DNA of 35,678 nucleotides from contig CAZTKT010000003.1 in the NCBI GenBank assembly GCA_964614265.1, forward strand, positions 1 to 35,678, in the 5' to 3' direction. Below, one piece after another: positions 22,990 through 32,128 of the stretch (position 1 is its first letter; each line of letters begins with the position of its first letter). This stretch comes from JACQKD01 sp964614265. GTDB lineage: Bacteria; Patescibacteriota; Minisyncoccia; Phycocordibacterales; UBA918. Made by a program: the position numbers and the translations under genes. The notes below the pieces were generated by a model. The model saw only the letters and a list, made by a program, of their open reading frames with translations, did no database searches and was not told the origin of the DNA.

Positions 22990-24744
22990 GTGGTTCGCAT
23001 ACAAGACTCACAACTGAAAGGTTTTATTGTTGACTCGGGACTTGTGTCACGCCTGGAGATTGAGGCTGCGGAAGAGGCAACAAAAAAAAATAATAAGACA
23101 TTCTCAGAGACGTTGGTGGCGAATGGTCTTATTACGCAAGACGATCTTCGTCGTATTGAGTCGTATGTGCTCGGTATACCCTTTATTTCTCTCCAAGATA
23201 AAAAAATTGACTTTGAGGTTCTTTCTTTGATTCCGGAACCAGTAGCACGTACGCATAATATTATCGCCTTTCGAAAGGATGCAGACACTCTTGAGGTAGC
23301 AATGCTTGACACTGCGGATCTTCCTGCAATTGACTTCATGAAGAAGAAGCTCGGTCTGAAGGTGCTCCCACGTCTGACGGATGTGAGTTCTTTGAAATTT
23401 GCGCTTCGTCAGTATCAAAAAACGCTGAAAGATGAGTTTGGTGACATCATCATGAAAGAGACAGCACAGCTCACATTTGTTGGTGACGAGTCTGGAGAGG
23501 GTCTTTCGGCGGAGGAGCTCGCAAAAATGGCAGAAGATTTACCGGTGGTGCGTATTGTGGACACACTACTGCGGCATGCAATTACCCAGGGGGCGTCAGA
23601 TGTACACATTGAGCCAATGGAAACAGAGGTGCTCATTCGATATCGTGTCGATGGCATCTTGCATGACGCTATGACGTTACCGAAACAGACAGCGCCGACT
23701 CTTTCGGCGCGTATCAAGGTGCTCTCCAACTTAAAGTTGGATGAAAAACGTTTGCCACAAGACGGCCGGTTTAAGATGGAGATGGACGGACAAAAGGTAT
23801 CCCTTCGTGTCTCGATCCTCCCGGTCTATAACGGCGAGAAGATTGTTATGCGTCTTCTCCGTGAGGGTCGCTCTGGCCTTTCTCTCGATGGTATTGGATT
23901 ACACGGAGATGGTCTCGAGCGCATACACGCAGCGACTCGTCGCACGAGTGGCATTCTTCTGGTGACCGGGCCAACTGGTTCAGGAAAGACCACGACGCTG
24001 TATACAGTGCTCGACATCATGAATACTCCTGCAGTAAACATTTCGACAATTGAGGATCCGATTGAATACCAAATTCCACGAATCAATCAAACACAGGTAC
24101 GTCCAGACATTGGATTCACGTTTGGTAACGGGTTGCGGTCTCTCATGCGCCAGGATCCGGATATTATCATGGTTGGTGAAATTCGAGATAGTGAGACGGC
24201 ATCGCTCGCGATCAACGCGGCGCTTACGGGGCACCTGGTGCTTGCAACGGTGCACACCAACTCCGCGGCCGCAACAGTTGCCCGACTGGTTGACATGGGT
24301 GTTGAGCCATTTTTATTGGTATCGACATTATCGGTGACAATCGGTCAGCGTCTAGTGCGTTGTTTGATTGATGCGAAGGAGCCCTACACACTTTCTGCGA
24401 TAGAGTTGGAAAATCTTAAAAAACATGCTGATCTTGAGCGGGTGCTGCAGGTACTGAAGGACGAAAAAAAGGTAAAGGGGAATGCGACATGGAATACGAT
24501 ACCATTTTATCATCCCACACCGGGCCCGGCATCAGAAGATGGCTATAAGGGTCGCATTGGGATACATGAAATATTACCTATCTCGTCTGGGATCAAAGAA
24601 ATTATTATGAAAAATGGCACCGCTGATGATATTGAAAAACAGGCACGGGCCGAAGGCATGCTTACTATGAGTGAAGATGGGATCTATAAGGCGGCGACAG
24701 GGATTACTACCATCGAAGAGGTTCTCCGAGTTATTTCTGAATAA
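22990..24744 (+). CDS. pilB: type IV pilus assembly ATPase PilB
   Basis: About 584 aa. The N-terminal MshEN-type domain (DSQLKGFIVDSGLVSRLEIE) precedes the GspE ATPase core. Walker A GPTGSGKT is at 327-334, the Asp box STIEDPIEY follows, Walker B is DPDIIMVGEIRD (389-400), and the His box is GHLVLATVHTNSAAAT. PilB powers pilus extension. The C-terminal tetracysteine zinc element of E. coli-type GspE is missing: only RLVRC remains, followed by a charged helical insertion. The start is uncertain: GTG 22990 fits family N-termini and the TATAGT box; GTG 22960 would add ten residues. First gene of a six-gene pilus operon. Confidence 0.93.
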   Translation: MVRIQDSQLKGFIVDSGLVSRLEIEAAEEATKKNNKTFSETLVANGLITQDDLRRIESYVLGIPFISLQDKKIDFEVLSLIPEPVARTHNIIAFRKDADTLEVAMLDTADLPAIDFMKKKLGLKVLPRLTDVSSLKFALRQYQKTLKDEFGDIIMKETAQLTFVGDESGEGLSAEELAKMAEDLPVVRIVDTLLRHAITQGASDVHIEPMETEVLIRYRVDGILHDAMTLPKQTAPTLSARIKVLSNLKLDEKRLPQDGRFKMEMDGQKVSLRVSILPVYNGEKIVMRLLREGRSGLSLDGIGLHGDGLERIHAATRRTSGILLVTGPTGSGKTTTLYTVLDIMNTPAVNISTIEDPIEYQIPRINQTQVRPDIGFTFGNGLRSLMRQDPDIIMVGEIRDSETASLAINAALTGHLVLATVHTNSAAATVARLVDMGVEPFLLVSTLSVTIGQRLVRCLIDAKEPYTLSAIELENLKKHADLERVLQVLKDEKKVKGNATWNTIPFYHPTPGPASEDGYKGRIGIHEILPISSGIKEIIMKNGTADDIEKQARAEGMLTMSEDGIYKAATGITTIEEVLRVISE

Positions 24745-24745
24745 C

Positions 24746-25978
24746 ATGCCAACCTTTCACTACAAGGGGACTAGTGGTTCTGGGACTTCTGTGACAGAAA
24801 CTGTCGAGGCGGTTGACCGATATGGGGTGTATGACCATGCGCGAGGATTAGGACATACTATTGTCTCGCTTACTGAGGATGCGAAAGGATTTTCACTAGG
24901 ACGGTTTTTCAATATGTCACAACTGAGTGGATTTCTTCATCATGTCAAACAGGACGATATTGTGATGCTTTCACGCAACCTTGGTGCAATGTTGCGGGCG
25001 GGACTGGCACTCACTCGTGCACTCTCGGTATGTGAGCGCCAAAGCAAACGGGTCGCACTTAAAAACACTCTGATGAGTGTTCGCCAAGAAATAGAGAAAG
25101 GGAAGTCTTTTCATGAAGCGCTTGAACTATACCCGAATATTTTTTCAAAATTGTTTGTCGCGATGGTCCGTACGGGAGAAGAGGGGGGGACGCTTTCTGA
25201 GGTACTGGACACCATTTCCTTACAGATGGAACAAACCTCAAATCTGCGTAAAAAAATTCGTGGTGCAATGATGTACCCGACGATTGTCTTGATTGCTATG
25301 TTTGGTATCGGCATACTGATGATGATTTTTGTAGTACCGACCCTGACACAGACATTTCGTGAACTGAAAGTCACACTTCCATTCTCTACAAGAATTATTC
25401 TCGGGCTGAGTGATTTTCTGAGTACCCATACGCTTGTCGCGCTCGGGTTGATTGCCGTTGTGGCGACCAGTGCGGTCGGGTTTTATCGGTGGCGCACTGG
25501 TCGTATTGTGGTTGAGTGGACGCTCCTGCGATTGCCGATTATCGGGAATCTTGTCAAAGAGACAAACGCGGCACGGACTGCGCGCACACTCTCTTCATTG
25601 TTACACTCAGGGGTGGATGTGGTCCACGCGTTGCTTATCACGGAAGATGTAGTACAGAATACCTTCTATAAAAGAATTCTTGCGGAGGCGGCAGTGCATG
25701 TGGAAAAGGGGAAACCAATGTCCGAAGATTTTATGCGCAATGAGCGCCTGTATCCGGTACTCGTGGGTGAGATGCTTGCCGTTGGCGAAGAGACTGGGCA
25801 AATTGCACAAATGCTCGAAGAAGTTGCAAAATTTTATGAAGCGGAAGTAGAGCGCCAAACAAAGGATCTTTCCACTATTATCGAGCCAATACTGATGTTG
25901 TTTATCGGTGCTGCAGTTGGGTTTTTTGCACTTGCGATGATCAGCCCAATCTATTCGATTTCAGACAGTATTTCATAA
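24746..25978 (+). CDS. pilC: type IV pilus inner-membrane platform protein PilC
   Basis: 410 aa with two tandem T2SSF (GspF) domains at about 55-180 and 260-385 and three TM helices, as in canonical PilC. The signature region GEEGGTLSEVLDTISLQME in the first domain is mirrored by VGEETGQIAQMLEEVAKFYE in the second. PilC sits in the membrane and couples PilB to pilin polymerisation. ATG 24746 begins 1 nt after the pilB stop codon, so the genes are translationally coupled; the longer frame that opens inside pilB is not the start. Confidence 0.94.
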   Translation: MPTFHYKGTSGSGTSVTETVEAVDRYGVYDHARGLGHTIVSLTEDAKGFSLGRFFNMSQLSGFLHHVKQDDIVMLSRNLGAMLRAGLALTRALSVCERQSKRVALKNTLMSVRQEIEKGKSFHEALELYPNIFSKLFVAMVRTGEEGGTLSEVLDTISLQMEQTSNLRKKIRGAMMYPTIVLIAMFGIGILMMIFVVPTLTQTFRELKVTLPFSTRIILGLSDFLSTHTLVALGLIAVVATSAVGFYRWRTGRIVVEWTLLRLPIIGNLVKETNAARTARTLSSLLHSGVDVVHALLITEDVVQNTFYKRILAEAAVHVEKGKPMSEDFMRNERLYPVLVGEMLAVGEETGQIAQMLEEVAKFYEAEVERQTKDLSTIIEPILMLFIGAAVGFFALAMISPIYSISDSIS

Positions 25979-25987
25979 CTAGTGTGT

Positions 25988-26464
25988 ATGTATAGGCACC
26001 ACAGCGTCACGGAGCACATGCGACAGGGCGGGTTCTCATTTGTGGAATTATTAGTAGGGCTTAGTATTATTGGGATACTGGTGCTTCTGGGAGTGTTTGG
26101 ATTTCGTAATTTTGTTGATTATGAGCGATTGCAAACTGCCACGCAGGATCTGGTCACCACACTCGCTGATGCGCGATCCGCTACATTGGCGTCTGAGTAC
26201 GGCGCGCAGTTTGGTGTCTATATTGAGTCTACGCGTATTACGCGTTTTCGTGGTGCAACGTACTCTGGGTTAAGTCCATTCAATCAAGTGGTCGAACTAC
26301 GTGGTGTGGTGGCAACCACCAGTCTCTCTGATGGTCCAAGTATTGTATTTGCGCGATTGACGGGCACGACCACCAATAGCGGAACTATATGGTTGATTAA
26401 TCAGACGACGCTCGCTTCGACCAGTGTCACACTCCACACCTCTGGCCTCGTTTCTGTACCATAG
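25988..26464 (+). CDS. type IV prepilin-like protein, GspH class
   Basis: 158 aa. The leader of 15 residues ends in GG and is followed by the class III signal FSFVELLVGLSIIGILVLLG, with the conserved Glu at +5 of the mature protein, so PilD-type cleavage after G15 is expected. The C-terminal part is beta-rich with many Thr/Ser, like GspH/FimT minor pilins. I chose ATG 25988 because the next two genes start with the same gtATGTA context; ATG 26018 would leave a 5-residue leader and remains possible. Probably a minor pilin priming the pilus. Confidence 0.85.
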   Translation: MYRHHSVTEHMRQGGFSFVELLVGLSIIGILVLLGVFGFRNFVDYERLQTATQDLVTTLADARSATLASEYGAQFGVYIESTRITRFRGATYSGLSPFNQVVELRGVVATTSLSDGPSIVFARLTGTTTNSGTIWLINQTTLASTSVTLHTSGLVSVP

Positions 26465-26467
26465 AGT

Positions 26468-27019
26468 ATGTATACTACAGATACACACATGCACTTCATT
26501 CATCAATACAGGACCAGTATTACGAGGAGCAAAAGGACTTTGTGTACGGGAGGTATGAGTTTGGTCGAGGTAGTGGTTGGTGTATCTATCATCACGCTCG
26601 TTTTGGCGTTGAGTATTGCGGGCACCAGTCATTTTTTTTCTGTGGGGAAGAAAACGGTTGATCGTGTTGCCGCAACGTACCTTGCACAGGAAGGCGTAGA
26701 GGCAGTGCGGTTTATGCGAGATGCTAACTGGGCGCAGATTACCGCACTTCCAGTAAATACGCCACAGTATATTGCGGTTGGGACCTCGACAATCACAAGC
26801 ACCACGACGCCTGAAATTATAAACGGCTTTGCACGTACACTATTCATCCGCGACGTGTATCGTGCAACAAGCGGGGACGACATTGTCGCGAGTACTTCCG
26901 CAGTGGGTAAGGCACTGGATCCGGGGACGAAGCTGGTGGAAGTAACGGTGAGCGCGACAAATGGTAGTGGTGTTTCGGTTATGCTTGGGGCGTACCTTAC
27001 TAACTTACGCGACGAATAA
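26468..27019 (+). CDS. type IV prepilin-like minor pilin
   Basis: 183 aa. A long basic leader of 29 residues ends in TGG, followed by MSLVEVVVGVSIITLVLALS with Glu at +5, the PilV/GspI-like N-terminal helix. Residues after about 60 are soluble and include a motif LAQEGVEAVRFMRDANW that is common in such pilins. ATG 26468 is 3 nt after the previous stop. Likely part of the pilus tip complex with its neighbours. Confidence 0.83.
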   Translation: MYTTDTHMHFIHQYRTSITRSKRTLCTGGMSLVEVVVGVSIITLVLALSIAGTSHFFSVGKKTVDRVAATYLAQEGVEAVRFMRDANWAQITALPVNTPQYIAVGTSTITSTTTPEIINGFARTLFIRDVYRATSGDDIVASTSAVGKALDPGTKLVEVTVSATNGSGVSVMLGAYLTNLRDE

Positions 27020-27021
27020 GT

Positions 27022-27552
27022 ATGTACCATAATCCCAAAACCACATCGCATGCTCGCGCACATACTATCGGTGGTTTTTCCCTCATGGAGATATTGGTCT
27101 ATCTCGCGATCTTGCTCGTTGTTTCTCTGATCGTGATCGGTACCTTCCTGTCTCTTAAGGGGGTGTTTGGGCAAGCCCGTGCGCACCACGTGTTGGCCGA
27201 AGCAGGGGAGACGACGCTCGAACGAATAGTATTTGAGACTGAACGCGCTTCGACGGTGGACGTGGCGGGAAGTACGTTCGATACCAGTCCGGGTGTGCTC
27301 GCTCTTTCGAATGGGACTGAGACACGAGAATTTTCCCTCTCTGGCACACAGCTTCATGTGATAGAAAATGGGGTTGATATGGGGCCACTGACACCGGCGA
27401 CTGTGGTGGTTGATTCACTGGTGTTTAGTCACTATGTGAATACGCACACTGATGCGGTACGCATCTCACTGACACTCCATGTACTTGGAAGTACGCCGTC
27501 ACTGACGAGGACATTTACTACGTTTTCAGTCCTCCGCAATACCTATGAATAA
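27022..27552 (+). CDS. type IV prepilin-like minor pilin (PilW/GspJ-like)
   Basis: 176 aa. An 18-residue leader ending in GG is followed by FSLMEILVYLAILLVVSLIV with Glu at +5. The following LAEAGETTLERIVFETERAS region resembles PilW/GspJ N-terminal helices. ATG 27022 is 2 nt after the previous stop and its own stop overlaps the next start by 8 nt, so translation is coupled along the operon. Confidence 0.83.
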   Translation: MYHNPKTTSHARAHTIGGFSLMEILVYLAILLVVSLIVIGTFLSLKGVFGQARAHHVLAEAGETTLERIVFETERASTVDVAGSTFDTSPGVLALSNGTETREFSLSGTQLHVIENGVDMGPLTPATVVVDSLVFSHYVNTHTDAVRISLTLHVLGSTPSLTRTFTTFSVLRNTYE

Positions 27553-28864
27553 GCAGCTATCTCATTTTTATGCAGTGTCTCAGAATCGTGGTGCTGCCAT
27601 GCTTCTCCTAGCGCTCTTGTTTGTGGTGGGGAGTACGCTTCTCGTTTCGAGTATGAGCAAGACAGTGTATACAGATGCCGTTGCGTATAATCGCCTGCAG
27701 GATACAAAACAAAATACGCTTACCGCTGATTCTGGTATGGAGGATGTGGTGTATCGTCTGCGACAAAATAAAGTGGTCGACGGTACTGAGGTATTAGCGC
27801 TCTCTGGCGCCACCACGACCACGATCCATACTGATGTATCGGGAGCCGTAGAAGTTTCAACAAGCGCCACCACGACCAGTCGAAATAGAAAGCGACAGAT
27901 TATTTTGACTCCTGGTGGTATTGGGGTGTCATTCAATTATGGGGTGCAGGTTGGCACAGGGGGCATGGAAATGAGTGGCAATGCTTCCATTGAAGGAAAT
28001 ATCTACTCAAATGGACCCATCTCTGGCCCCACGGGTGGTGGCAGTTTGGGGACTGTTGATGGAGATGCGGTGTCTGCGGGATCTTCCGGACTTATTAATA
28101 AGATTGAGACATCGGGGTCTGCATACGCACACACGATTACTGATTCTGAAATCAGCATAGACGCCTACTATCAAACAAAAAGCGGAACAACCGTCGGGGG
28201 GACGAATTATCCAGGGAGTATAGATCAACCAGTGGCCCCGTTTCCAATCACGGACGCCATGCTTGATGAGATTGAGGCGGTAGCGGTAGCTGGTGGCACC
28301 ATGTCGTGCGCGTCGTACACAATTCATAATATTGCAGTATCACTTGGTCCTATAAAAATCGACTGCGATGTGGTTATTGATGGTTCATCGGTCGTCACCC
28401 TCACTGGTCCGGTGTGGGTTACCGGTTCTGTGACGATAAGAAATACTGCAAGGATCAATCTTTCTCCAATCCTTGGGTCAGTCAGTGGTGTGATCATTGC
28501 TGACGTGCCGACGAATCGGCTGACAAAGGGCACATTCTCGGTGGGCAACGGCACAACCTTTGCAGGTAGGGTGTCGCCACCCGGATCAATTTTCTTGATT
28601 TCTCGAAACACGAGTGCAGAAAACAGCGGTAGTCTTGATGCGATCTCAATGGGCAACAACAATGCGGCTGGCGACGTTGTGCTCTATGCACCACATGGGC
28701 AAATAACCGTTGGGAATTCTGCAGAACTGGTGCAAGTGACGGGGTACAAGATTCGTATACAGAACAATGCGACACTTATCTACACAGAAGGCTTAGCGAG
28801 CACACTCTTTACTGGTGGTCCGGGGAGCGGATTTCGGATTTTGTCGTGGGACACGACGCCATAG
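27545..28864 (+). CDS. PilX-like exported pilus-associated protein
   Basis: 439 aa. The N-terminus NRGAAMLLLALLFVVGSTLL resembles PilX-type pseudopilins (RGAALLVALL) and lacks the Glu at +5. The rest is a long Gly/Ser/Thr-rich, beta-sheet-like domain with repeated IEGNIYSNG, VWVTGSVTIRNTARI and ITVGNSAELVQV strands, as in right-handed beta-helix or polymer-forming proteins. The gene overlaps the previous one by 8 nt and closes the pilus operon. It may form a large tip adhesin; that is inferred from its place and size. Confidence 0.8.
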   Translation: MNKQLSHFYAVSQNRGAAMLLLALLFVVGSTLLVSSMSKTVYTDAVAYNRLQDTKQNTLTADSGMEDVVYRLRQNKVVDGTEVLALSGATTTTIHTDVSGAVEVSTSATTTSRNRKRQIILTPGGIGVSFNYGVQVGTGGMEMSGNASIEGNIYSNGPISGPTGGGSLGTVDGDAVSAGSSGLINKIETSGSAYAHTITDSEISIDAYYQTKSGTTVGGTNYPGSIDQPVAPFPITDAMLDEIEAVAVAGGTMSCASYTIHNIAVSLGPIKIDCDVVIDGSSVVTLTGPVWVTGSVTIRNTARINLSPILGSVSGVIIADVPTNRLTKGTFSVGNGTTFAGRVSPPGSIFLISRNTSAENSGSLDAISMGNNNAAGDVVLYAPHGQITVGNSAELVQVTGYKIRIQNNATLIYTEGLASTLFTGGPGSGFRILSWDTTP

Positions 28865-28885
28865 TGTGTCGCCTCTCGACCGTGA

Positions 28886-28891
28886 TACAAT
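28886..28891 (+). promoter_or_regulatory. -10 box TACAAT before tpiA
   Basis: TACAAT ends 6 nt before ATG 28898, predicting a leaderless tpiA-pgk transcript separate from the pilus operon. Confidence 0.5.
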
Positions 28892-28897
28892 CCTCAT

Positions 28898-29692
28898 ATG
28901 AAAACATCAGGGGCTCCTCAGCGTGTGGTGGTTGCAAATTGGAAAATGAACCCGCGAACGCTTGCGGCCGCGAAAGTCTTGTTTCTTGAGAGTAAAGCGG
29001 AGGCATCACGGCGGACGCGCGTCCAGACCATTATTGCGGTGCCCGCGGTGTATCTTGGGGCGCTTTCGCCGCTTATGAAGACGAGCAGGTCATGCAAACT
29101 TGGTGCGCAGGATGTATTTTGGGAACAGGGTGGCACCTATACGGGTGAGATTGCGCCAGCGATGCTTATGAGCGTTGGGGTGTCGCATGTGATCATCGGG
29201 CACTCGGAGCGTCGGGCACTCGGTGAGACTGACGTGATGGTTGCGCGGAAGGTTGCTGCTGCGATAAAAGAAGGGTTAACCGCGGTGCTCTGTATTGGAG
29301 AGTCAACCCGCGATAGTGGGGGTGGGTACTTGAGCGTGGTTGAACAACAGCTTCGGAGTGCCTGTGTTGGGGTACCGAAATCAAAGCTTACCTCGCTGAT
29401 TGTTGCATACGAACCCATCTGGGCGATCAGTACCGGTGACGGGAAGGGACAGACAGCAACTCCGGGCGATGTATATGAAATGACTATTTTTATACGAAAG
29501 GTGCTCACGACGCTGTATACTCGTCCGAGTGCGGAGCGAGTGTGTATTTTGTACGGCGGATCAGTTAATGAAGAGAATGCATCAATACTTGTGCGAGAAG
29601 CGATGATTAACGGTTTTTTAGTTGGCGGGGCAAGTTTAAAAGCGCGCACCTTTGCGCCAATTCTGAGTGCGGCAAATGAAGTATCGTCATGA
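28898..29692 (+). CDS. tpiA: triosephosphate isomerase
   Basis: 264 aa. Substrate and catalytic residues are present: N14 and K16 (ANWKMN), H102 (GHSERR) and the general base E172 (AYEPIWAIS), followed by the flexible loop region and the phosphate-binding YGGSVNEEN and LVGGASL. It interconverts dihydroxyacetone phosphate and glyceraldehyde 3-phosphate in glycolysis. The loop-6 segment STGDGKGQTATP is slightly longer than in E. coli. It overlaps pgk by the ATGA motif, so the two enzymes are coupled; gapdh is not in the window. Confidence 0.95.
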   Translation: MKTSGAPQRVVVANWKMNPRTLAAAKVLFLESKAEASRRTRVQTIIAVPAVYLGALSPLMKTSRSCKLGAQDVFWEQGGTYTGEIAPAMLMSVGVSHVIIGHSERRALGETDVMVARKVAAAIKEGLTAVLCIGESTRDSGGGYLSVVEQQLRSACVGVPKSKLTSLIVAYEPIWAISTGDGKGQTATPGDVYEMTIFIRKVLTTLYTRPSAERVCILYGGSVNEENASILVREAMINGFLVGGASLKARTFAPILSAANEVSS

Positions 29693-30852
29693 GTAACACA
29701 TCATCGATCCGTCAGAGACCATTCCGTACAATTGAGGACATCCCCGCGCTACGGGGAACACGCGTGATCGTGCGAGCGAGCCTCAACGTGCCACTGAAAG
29801 ATGGAGTGGTACGAGACGTATTTCGTATTAAAGAAGCCACTGAGACTATTCAGTATCTCAAAGAACAGGGTGCGCGAGTCATTGTGCTCGCGCATATTGG
29901 ACGCGAACCACAGGAAACCCTCAAGCCTGTGTTTGAATGTATACAAACATATGTGCCACTCACGTGGGCGGGGGGCCTCAGTGGTGAACAGGTGGAAGGA
30001 GCGATCAGTACACTTGCTGATGGTGATGTCATACTCCTTGAAAATGTGCGCTCTGATGCACGTGAGACGGAAAATGATGACGCGTTTGCCCGTATGCTTG
30101 CGTCCTACGGAGACGTGTATATCAATGATGCATTTGCAGATTCACATCGCGCTCACGCGTCTATTGTTGGTATTCCCGCGTATCTGCCGTCGTATGCCGG
30201 CCGGTCTTTTGTGCGTGAATATGATGCACTCGCAGAAGCCTTTGAGCCGGTGCATCCCGCCCTGTTTATTCTTGGTGGTGCAAAATTTGAAACAAAGTTG
30301 CCACTCGTAGAACGATTTGTGCAAAACTATGATCATGTGTTTATTGGCGGGGCGATCGCAAACGATTTCTTTGCGGGGAAGAAATATGAAGTGGGGCACT
30401 CGATGATTTCTCAGATTGATCTTTCCGATTCCCCACTACTGGCATCTGATCGTGTGCTCTTACCAACTGATGTGGTTGTTACTGGCGCGTCCGGCAAACG
30501 AGTGTGTGCTCCAGAGGAGGTGACGAGTGATGAACGTATTCTGGATGCGGGTCCGCAGACGCTCACCGATCTTGCGTCGGTGGTTGCACAGGCGCACACG
30601 ATCGTCTGGAATGGTCCGCTGGGTGCCTACGAAGATGGGTTTGATGCGGGGACGAACGCTCTCGCGCAACAGATTGCCAACGCATCCGCTCGATCAATTA
30701 TCGGTGGCGGGGATACAGTTGCGGCAATTGAGAAGCTCGGCCTCAACAGCAAGTTTGGTTTCATCTCAACGGCGGGTGGTGCGATGTTACAATTTCTTCA
30801 AGATGAAACCTTGCCGGGAATTGAGGCGTTGTCGCGTGCCCCACGTATATAA
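29689..30852 (+). CDS. pgk: phosphoglycerate kinase
   Basis: 387 aa, the standard length. Most 3-PG and nucleotide contacts are conserved: N33, R46, H69-x-x-R72 (AHIGRE), ENVRSD, HRAHAS, GGAKFETK, VWNGPLGAYE and IIGGGDT. One canonical residue differs: the VRVDFNVP motif reads VRASLNVP, so the usual 3-PG-binding Asp is Ser31. Similar changes occur in other Patescibacteria PGKs as far as I recall. It produces ATP from 1,3-bisphosphoglycerate. Coupled to tpiA by a 4-nt overlap. Confidence 0.95.
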   Translation: MSNTSSIRQRPFRTIEDIPALRGTRVIVRASLNVPLKDGVVRDVFRIKEATETIQYLKEQGARVIVLAHIGREPQETLKPVFECIQTYVPLTWAGGLSGEQVEGAISTLADGDVILLENVRSDARETENDDAFARMLASYGDVYINDAFADSHRAHASIVGIPAYLPSYAGRSFVREYDALAEAFEPVHPALFILGGAKFETKLPLVERFVQNYDHVFIGGAIANDFFAGKKYEVGHSMISQIDLSDSPLLASDRVLLPTDVVVTGASGKRVCAPEEVTSDERILDAGPQTLTDLASVVAQAHTIVWNGPLGAYEDGFDAGTNALAQQIANASARSIIGGGDTVAAIEKLGLNSKFGFISTAGGAMLQFLQDETLPGIEALSRAPRI

Positions 30853-30888
30853 GTGATGTGCCTTGTACACACCTGACCCACTCATACT

Positions 30889-31491
30889 ATGCGTACTATA
30901 GTCGGTATCTGTTTTGCACTTAGTATCGTTTGGATAGGTATCTATTTCTTTCAGCGCTCTCAAACGATCACCAATTATCCGTCGAACGGTACGACAGTGA
31001 TTGCATTTGGCGATAGTCTCATCGAGGGAGTCGGTGCCACACCCGGACATGATATTCCCTCACTCCTGTCTCAAAAAATCCATGAGCCTGTTATAAATAT
31101 GGGCATCTCGGGCAATACAAGTGCTGATGGACTGGCGCGCATCTCTACGGTCAGTGCACAGAATCCAAAGATGGTCCTTGTCCTTTTTGGCGGAAACGAT
31201 TTCTTGCAGCGGGTGCCACTAGAACACACATTTCAAAATATTGATAGCATTGTGACGCAGTTACAAGACGCTGGTGCTATTGTCGTGCTTCTCGGTATTA
31301 AGGGTGGTGTTCTTGGTGATCAATATGCAGAGCACTTCGAAGCGATTGCACAGAAGCGAGGTGCGGTCTATGTACCAAATGTGCTCGCTGGACTCCTGGG
31401 TCATACCGAACTCATGAGTGATGGTATTCATCCAAACAATGCCGGATACGCCCGCATTATTGAGAAAATCTACCCCCTTCTTCCCCTTTAA
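30889..31491 (+). CDS. SGNH/GDSL hydrolase, membrane-anchored
   Basis: 200 aa. A hydrophobic N-terminus (about 3-21) acts as anchor or signal. The SGNH blocks are complete: GDSL with S43 (block I), G in NMGISGNTS (block II), GGND (block III) and D178-G-I-H181 (block V), as in arylesterase/lysophospholipase TesA-like enzymes. It likely hydrolyses ester bonds in lipids or acylated glycans outside the membrane. The gene lies 36 nt after pgk and may be read through from it or from its own CATACT just before the ATG. Substrate unknown. Confidence 0.88.
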   Translation: MRTIVGICFALSIVWIGIYFFQRSQTITNYPSNGTTVIAFGDSLIEGVGATPGHDIPSLLSQKIHEPVINMGISGNTSADGLARISTVSAQNPKMVLVLFGGNDFLQRVPLEHTFQNIDSIVTQLQDAGAIVVLLGIKGGVLGDQYAEHFEAIAQKRGAVYVPNVLAGLLGHTELMSDGIHPNNAGYARIIEKIYPLLPL

Positions 31492-31504
31492 AATACCCTA
31501 CAGT

Positions 31505-32059
31505 TCATTTGGTCTTAATGATGGTAGATGATGGTAGATTCTCGCGTATTTTTGAAAGATCTGCCTCAGAGTAGGCATTTCCCGATAGATCAAGCAATTT
31601 CAATCTCGATAAGTTTCCCAATTCATACGGCAGGCCCGTTAATTGGTTGTTGGAAAGGTTTAAGGTTTCCAGATTTTTTAATTGTCCAATTTCCGCGGGT
31701 ACTCCAGTAAAGTTATTGTGACTCAGATCTAATGCCTTGAGGTTTTGTAGATGACGGATTTCAGCTTGTAATGCGCCACTGAGTTTATTGTCCGACAGAT
31801 CCAAGACCACAAGAGTAACCTGTGTGAAAATGTATTCAGGTGCTTTGGTGAGATTTTGGCCGCTCAAGTCGAGAGCCGCACCCTTTGTCGTATCCGTGGG
31901 AATTATTGATTCTTCTTTAGACTTCGTGTTTTCTGTGGTTGGTCTTCCTTTTGACTGCGGATTTTCTTTTTGTGCGTCTGTGGTCGTTCGTGTGTGAGTG
32001 GCATACGTACCACCCAAAAACGCCAAAAGGATGGCCACGGCGACGATGATGTATTTCAT
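31505..32059 (-). CDS. membrane-anchored leucine-rich-repeat protein
   Basis: 184 aa. An N-terminal hydrophobic segment (about 3-22) is followed by a charged, probably disordered linker (THTRTTTDAQKENPQSKGR) and five leucine-rich repeats of about 23 residues, with the LxxLxLxxNxLxxLP pattern (for example LKNLETLNLSNNQLTGLPYEL). LRRs form a curved binding surface, often for host or cell-surface ligands; for an episymbiotic CPR bacterium this could matter for contact with a host, which is speculative. Start ATG 32059 is set by TATACT 6 nt upstream. Convergent with the SGNH gene, 13 nt apart. Confidence 0.85.
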   Translation of the reverse strand: MKYIIVAVAILLAFLGGTYATHTRTTTDAQKENPQSKGRPTTENTKSKEESIIPTDTTKGAALDLSGQNLTKAPEYIFTQVTLVVLDLSDNKLSGALQAEIRHLQNLKALDLSHNNFTGVPAEIGQLKNLETLNLSNNQLTGLPYELGNLSRLKLLDLSGNAYSEADLSKIRENLPSSTIIKTK

Positions 32060-32065
32060 GGGAGC

Positions 32066-32071
32066 AGTATA
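32066..32071 (-). promoter_or_regulatory. -10 box TATACT before the LRR gene
   Basis: On the minus strand TATACT ends 6 nt before ATG 32059, giving a leaderless transcript. It excludes the longer open frame that begins at 32074. Confidence 0.6.
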
Positions 32072-32128
32072 CACCGATTCCGGTTAGTGGAGGATGTGAG
32101 CACTATGTAGAATTGGAAGAGGCACATG

